From G965233625 sp965233625 (lineage in GTDB: Bacteria; Planctomycetota; Planctomycetia; Pirellulales; Pirellulaceae), in the NCBI GenBank assembly GCA_965233625.1, contig OZ247499.1, forward strand, positions 4,836,001 to 4,900,000: 64,000 bases of DNA, in the 5' to 3' direction. The position numbers and the translations under genes are program-made. Below the pieces are notes generated by a model. It did no database searches. It was not told the origin of the DNA and saw only the letters and a list, made by a program, of their open reading frames with translations. Shown here one piece after another: positions 60,907 to 64,000 of the stretch (position 1 is its first letter; each line of letters begins with the position of its first letter).

Positions 60907-62595
60907 CTAAGCTTCGTCCGGCGGATCGATCTTGGCGTCCTGTGCGGCGAGGCGTAGCTTGCCGAGGGCGCGGGCTTCGATCTGGCGGATGCGTTCTTTG
61001 GTCACGCCCATTTCGGCGCCGACTTCTTTCAGCGTCTGCGGCTCTTGCTTGTGGTTCAAGCCAAAGCGGCTGACGATGATCTTCTTCTCGCGGTCATCCA
61101 GCTTGGAAAGGATACGGTCCACCTGTTCTTTGCGAAGATGCTGAGCCAGCTCTTGCAGATAAAGGTTGGTGCCGTCGTCTTCCTGGCTGGCGAACATTTC
61201 GTCCGTCGACGTGCGGAAGCGGTCGCGGTGTTTGTACTCGTCCGGAATGGTCCGGGCGAAGTTCTTCATAATCGCCCAGCTGGCATACGTGCTGAACTTG
61301 TTGCCGCGGGCATAGTCGAACTTTTCAACCGCGCGGATCAGCGACATGTTGCCATCGCTTACCAGTGGGAAGAAATCTTCCGTCGGCGAAACGTGCCGCT
61401 TGGCGATCGATACGACCAGCCGCAGATTGGCTTTGATGATCTGGTTTTTCGTGGCTAACGCCTGCGAGTACAGATCTTCAATTTGCTGCATGACCGCGGT
61501 TTTCGCCCGCGAGGGGTCCAGCGTCTCACGCAGTTTGCTGGCTTTGTGCTTCAGATAGTTGAAGCGGCGGAACAGGTGATACTCCTGCTCACGGACCAGC
61601 AACGGTGTTTCGTACAGAGACGCCAGGTACTGTGGCAGCCCGGCCGGAACACGCGTCTTACGTGGTTTGGTTTCCGGTTCTGGCATCGGCGCCAGGATTT
61701 CTTCCTCGTTGGCTGCATCTTCGAACGTTTCGTTATAGATGTAGTCCAGGGGCAGGTCGAGAATCCGCTTCGCACGGACTTCGTTCACAATACGGTGAAT
61801 GCTGCCCGGCGTGCGGCAGTACTTCTTGGCCAGCTTCTCAATGCTATCGCCGCTGCGCATCTGGCGGTGCTGCGAGTAGATGGAGTTTTTGGCTTCCTCT
61901 GTGAGGGGGCCGGTCTGGCCGGGGAAGACCGCCATGGTCGGATGTTCTTCGTCAAACTGCCGGATGGTGTAGCGGATGGTTTCGACGCTGCGGCCCTTGC
62001 GGCTTGCGATGCGGCGGGTGATGTCCGCCGGGCAGCCGCCATCGAGCACCATCTGACGGGCCATCGCGATAATCTCATCGCGGTCTTCGTCCGTCATCTG
62101 GCTGAAGCGTTCGCCGCGTTTGACGCGTTCTTTGTTGTGCTGCTGGAAGTATTCCACGCTGCTCTGCAAAAAGCCTACACGTTTGCGACCACCAAAGATG
62201 AAACGGCGGCTGGTTAATCCTTTGTCACGCCAGCGCGAAATCGTCTTGGTGGAGACATTAAACATGCGGCTGACTTCGTCGAGCGTCAGCACGGGTTCGG
62301 CAATTTCATCCACGCTGATATCGGCCGAGTCGGAAAGATCTTCCAGGAACAGCCGCAGATCGTGGTGCGCAACATCGCCCGGGATGGGTTCACCGGCTGC
62401 GTTGTCGCCGTCTTCACCTGCAAACCCGGTCACGCGGAACCGCAGATAGCTGAAAGGGTATTCGCGTTTGGGGTCCAGTTCGCGGAGTAGTTTCTCGGTG
62501 CGTTCGAGCTGATCAAATTTTGTGTCGCGCGGTGCGTAACGGGTCTGTTCGTCACGCAACTGGCGGATGACTGTGTTTTTGTAATCGGAATGCAT
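60907..62595 (-). CDS. Sigma-70-family sigma factor with N-terminal helix-turn-helix domain
   Basis: A 562-residue protein. ATG 62595 follows GGAAGAGG 6 bases upstream; the extension to 62691 is not needed. The N-terminal third includes an HTH (LTLDEVSRMFNVSTKTISRWRDKGL) followed by a second helical region (RQMVLDGGCPADITRRIASRKGRSVETI). Region 2 is NLRLVVSIAKRHVS and SLIRAVEKFDYARGNKFSTYASWAIMKNFAR. Region 4 is REKKIIVSRFGLNHKQEPQTLKEVGAEMGVTKERIRQIEARALGKLR. Regions 1.1 and a normal 1.2 are not obvious. It resembles a group 2 or 3 factor with an added DNA-binding head, a form I associate with planctomycetes. The regulon is unknown. Confidence 0.88.
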   Translation of the reverse strand: MHSDYKNTVIRQLRDEQTRYAPRDTKFDQLERTEKLLRELDPKREYPFSYLRFRVTGFAGEDGDNAAGEPIPGDVAHHDLRLFLEDLSDSADISVDEIAEPVLTLDEVSRMFNVSTKTISRWRDKGLTSRRFIFGGRKRVGFLQSSVEYFQQHNKERVKRGERFSQMTDEDRDEIIAMARQMVLDGGCPADITRRIASRKGRSVETIRYTIRQFDEEHPTMAVFPGQTGPLTEEAKNSIYSQHRQMRSGDSIEKLAKKYCRTPGSIHRIVNEVRAKRILDLPLDYIYNETFEDAANEEEILAPMPEPETKPRKTRVPAGLPQYLASLYETPLLVREQEYHLFRRFNYLKHKASKLRETLDPSRAKTAVMQQIEDLYSQALATKNQIIKANLRLVVSIAKRHVSPTEDFFPLVSDGNMSLIRAVEKFDYARGNKFSTYASWAIMKNFARTIPDEYKHRDRFRTSTDEMFASQEDDGTNLYLQELAQHLRKEQVDRILSKLDDREKKIIVSRFGLNHKQEPQTLKEVGAEMGVTKERIRQIEARALGKLRLAAQDAKIDPPDEA

Positions 62596-63400
62596 AATGC
62601 ACCTCTTCCTTTGGGCCGGCGCCTGAAACCGGACCCGCAGATAACTTAGGCGGCGTTCCCTGCGACTCCCATCGCTCCACCTAAGTCCCATACCTGGGCG
62701 TGTGGTCTGTCCCAGACCACCGTGACCGGCAGCTTAAAGCTACCGCTGTATTTGCTTCAGCAGCGACGTGGCTGCGAATGATTCAATTGAGCTAAATCGT
62801 CGTTGAAATGACTTGTGCCAAAATGACGTAACGGATGCTTGTTGTGATGAGAATGAGCAAAGGGTGGGCCGGGTGTTCAATTATCTGTGTCTTACAAGAC
62901 ACTTTTGTCCGTAGGGATCGATTCCGGCGCGGGGCTTCTACTAGGTATACGCTGGACATCCAGCTTTGTTTCAAATTGTTCGCTGTGTTTCCACTGATTT
63001 ATTCCCAAAGTCACCGTAACACTAACTGCTTCAAACGGTTGCGAGTGGCCGGAATAAACCGGTTTCCGGGTGGAATTTTCCAGGTGACGAGGTCTTCGCC
63101 ACCTTAAAAAAGACTTGCTCCGGGTGAGTGTGCTGCTACGCGTTTAATGCAAAGGGTGTTAGTAAACGATGGCAATGAAATCAGCTAGCAATACGTGCTA
63201 CCGATGGAAACTGCATGTACTTTGCGGATGACGTGATGAATGTTTTGGTTGAACTTCGATCGCCAATACCGTCGATGTAACCGTTACATACGACACCTCT
63301 GGTCGCAGCCTACTGATATTGGCAGGGGTTATTCGCGGCGACCGTGTATTTATTGGACGCATGTGGCGCGTTTCTGGTTACCAGATTGGCGAAAAAAATC
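62596..63400. other. Long non-coding region with inverted repeats
   Basis: About 800 bases without a convincing gene; short frames here have poor codon character. GTGGTCTG-TCC-CAGACCAC (62702-62720) is an 8-bp hairpin in the leader of the sigma factor gene. GTGTCT-TACA-AGACAC (62887-62902), followed by TTTTG, is a second hairpin. The region must carry the promoters of the sigma factor and of the following secreted protein. Confidence 0.45.
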
Positions 63401-64000
63401 ATGAAGATTACTAAGTTACTGTCCTGCATTACTTTAGCGTTTGTCGCCGGAAGCCTGGCGGCGCCTGTCGCCTGGGGGGCGAAGCTTGACCTCTCGATCA
63501 AGCCAGCTAAGGACGAAGTAACGCTGGTGAACATGGCCATCGAATCAACCGGCCAGCTCAGCATGAACCCCAATAATAAGAAGGTGGTTCAGGCGCCAAT
63601 GAAGGTGAAGGGCAGCCTTTATTATGAAGAACGCGTACTTGATACCAATGTGGCCCGCCCGCGCTCCATCCGCTATTACCGCCGCGCTGAGGCCGATATC
63701 CGTGTGGGCGAAGCAGATGTGAAAAGCTCGCTGGCGCCAGAGCGCCGGTTGATAGTGGCCGCCTGCGAAAAAGATGCAACTTCTATCTTCTCACCCACAA
63801 CGCCTTTGTTCCGTGAAGAGATGGATCTGGTGGACGTGCCCGCCAACACGCTCGCGCTGCCAGGACTGACGCCGACGGAGAAACAGGACAAGTCGCAGAC
63901 CTGGACTGTGAACAACACCACGCTATGCCGTCTGCTGCGGCTGGATGGCGTAAGCAAGTCCACCGTTAAAGGCAAGGTGACAGAGACCGCCGGCGCCAGC
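63401..64000 (+). CDS. Secreted hypothetical protein (partial, runs off the window)
   Basis: The frame from ATG 63401 is open to the end (200 codons). A signal peptide is clear (KLLSCITLAFVAGSLAAPVAWGA). The mature part is beta-rich with several Lys-rich strands (MKVKGSLYYEERVLD, YYRRAEADIRVGEADVKSSLAPERRLIVAACE). No motif I know is present. It is likely an envelope or extracellular protein; the C-terminus is outside the window. Confidence 0.8.
   Translation, partial: MKITKLLSCITLAFVAGSLAAPVAWGAKLDLSIKPAKDEVTLVNMAIESTGQLSMNPNNKKVVQAPMKVKGSLYYEERVLDTNVARPRSIRYYRRAEADIRVGEADVKSSLAPERRLIVAACEKDATSIFSPTTPLFREEMDLVDVPANTLALPGLTPTEKQDKSQTWTVNNTTLCRLLRLDGVSKSTVKGKVTETAGAS

Noticed and set aside
62835..63107. 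90-residue plus-strand frame in the long gap
   Set aside because: Composition is not coding-like, no ribosome-binding site, no recognisable features.
1..64000. tRNA, rRNA, origin or prophage
   Set aside because: I scanned for tRNA T-arm-like motifs, rRNA stretches, DnaA-box clusters and phage structural genes and saw none. A tRNAscan or Infernal run would be decisive.

Overview
The window (about 58-60 % G+C by eye) looks like chromosomal DNA of a planctomycete, probably Pirellulales-like. This rests on several gene types typical of that phylum: a MoxR / DUF58 / BatA / VWA gene series continuing into secreted proteases and an NPCBM protein, a PQQ-type beta-propeller protein, a TIGR02996 'repeat-companion' protein, DUF4332 helix-hairpin-helix domains, a sigma factor carrying an extra helix-turn-helix, and dispersed repeats of the type AACCCGAAGCGCGAGCG. 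No rRNA, tRNA or CRISPR array was found.

Layout. 1-5 kb: tail of an unknown gene, an oligoendopeptidase F, two unknown small proteins, an SDR reductase and a bacterial-type poly(ADP-ribose) glycohydrolase. 5-8 kb (minus strand): a histidine kinase and its NtrC-type response regulator, ended by a clear intrinsic terminator. 8.3-10.7 kb: a YhdT-like small membrane protein coupled to a sodium/solute symporter. 10.7-16.9 kb (minus): a secreted protein with a collagen-like tail, a HEAT-repeat lipoprotein and a membrane sulfatase-like enzyme. 17.3-19.8 kb (minus): a tight three-gene unit (two unknown proteins plus an MBL-fold hydrolase with a Cys-bearing tail). 19.9-24.6 kb (minus): TypA/BipA, small unknown proteins and a PQQ-like propeller protein.

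25.1-47.2 kb (plus) is the dominant block: moxR, DUF58, BatA-VWA, a second VWA membrane protein, a large membrane/coiled-coil protein, then (after a clean IS481-family insertion with 25-bp inverted repeats and a 6-bp target duplication) a (GDSKGDSE)n repeat protein, a secreted unknown protein, an NPCBM protein, an HtrA-like protease with an intact triad, two successive HtrA-like proteins that have lost all three triad residues, and a small membrane protein. I infer one cell-envelope system in which the ATPase and VWA proteins assemble or remodel an envelope complex and the protease and pseudo-proteases act outside the cytoplasm.

47.5-50.9 kb: an IS110-family element, a 64-residue protein, a secreted FKBP isomerase with a terminator, and an A+T-richer unknown gene. 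51.1-55.8 kb: a compact biosynthetic cluster of a periplasmic-binding-fold protein without signal peptide, an A-PCP-TE single-module NRPS-like enzyme, and a PhyH-like Fe(II)/2-oxoglutarate oxygenase. 55.8-62.6 kb: a 41-residue membrane protein, a Gly-rich TIGR02996 protein, a 1232-residue SMC-like ATPase with disordered Tyr/Arg- and Arg/Ser-rich segments and two DUF4332 domains, an unknown small protein, and a sigma-70-family factor with an added HTH domain. The last 1.4 kb is a long non-coding stretch and the start of a secreted protein that runs off the window.

The candidates I rate as most likely to be undescribed are the A-PCP-TE/PhyH/binding-protein cluster, the active protease plus two dead paralogues at the end of the MoxR block, the SMC-like ATPase with its disordered RS-type linker, and the three-gene MBL unit.
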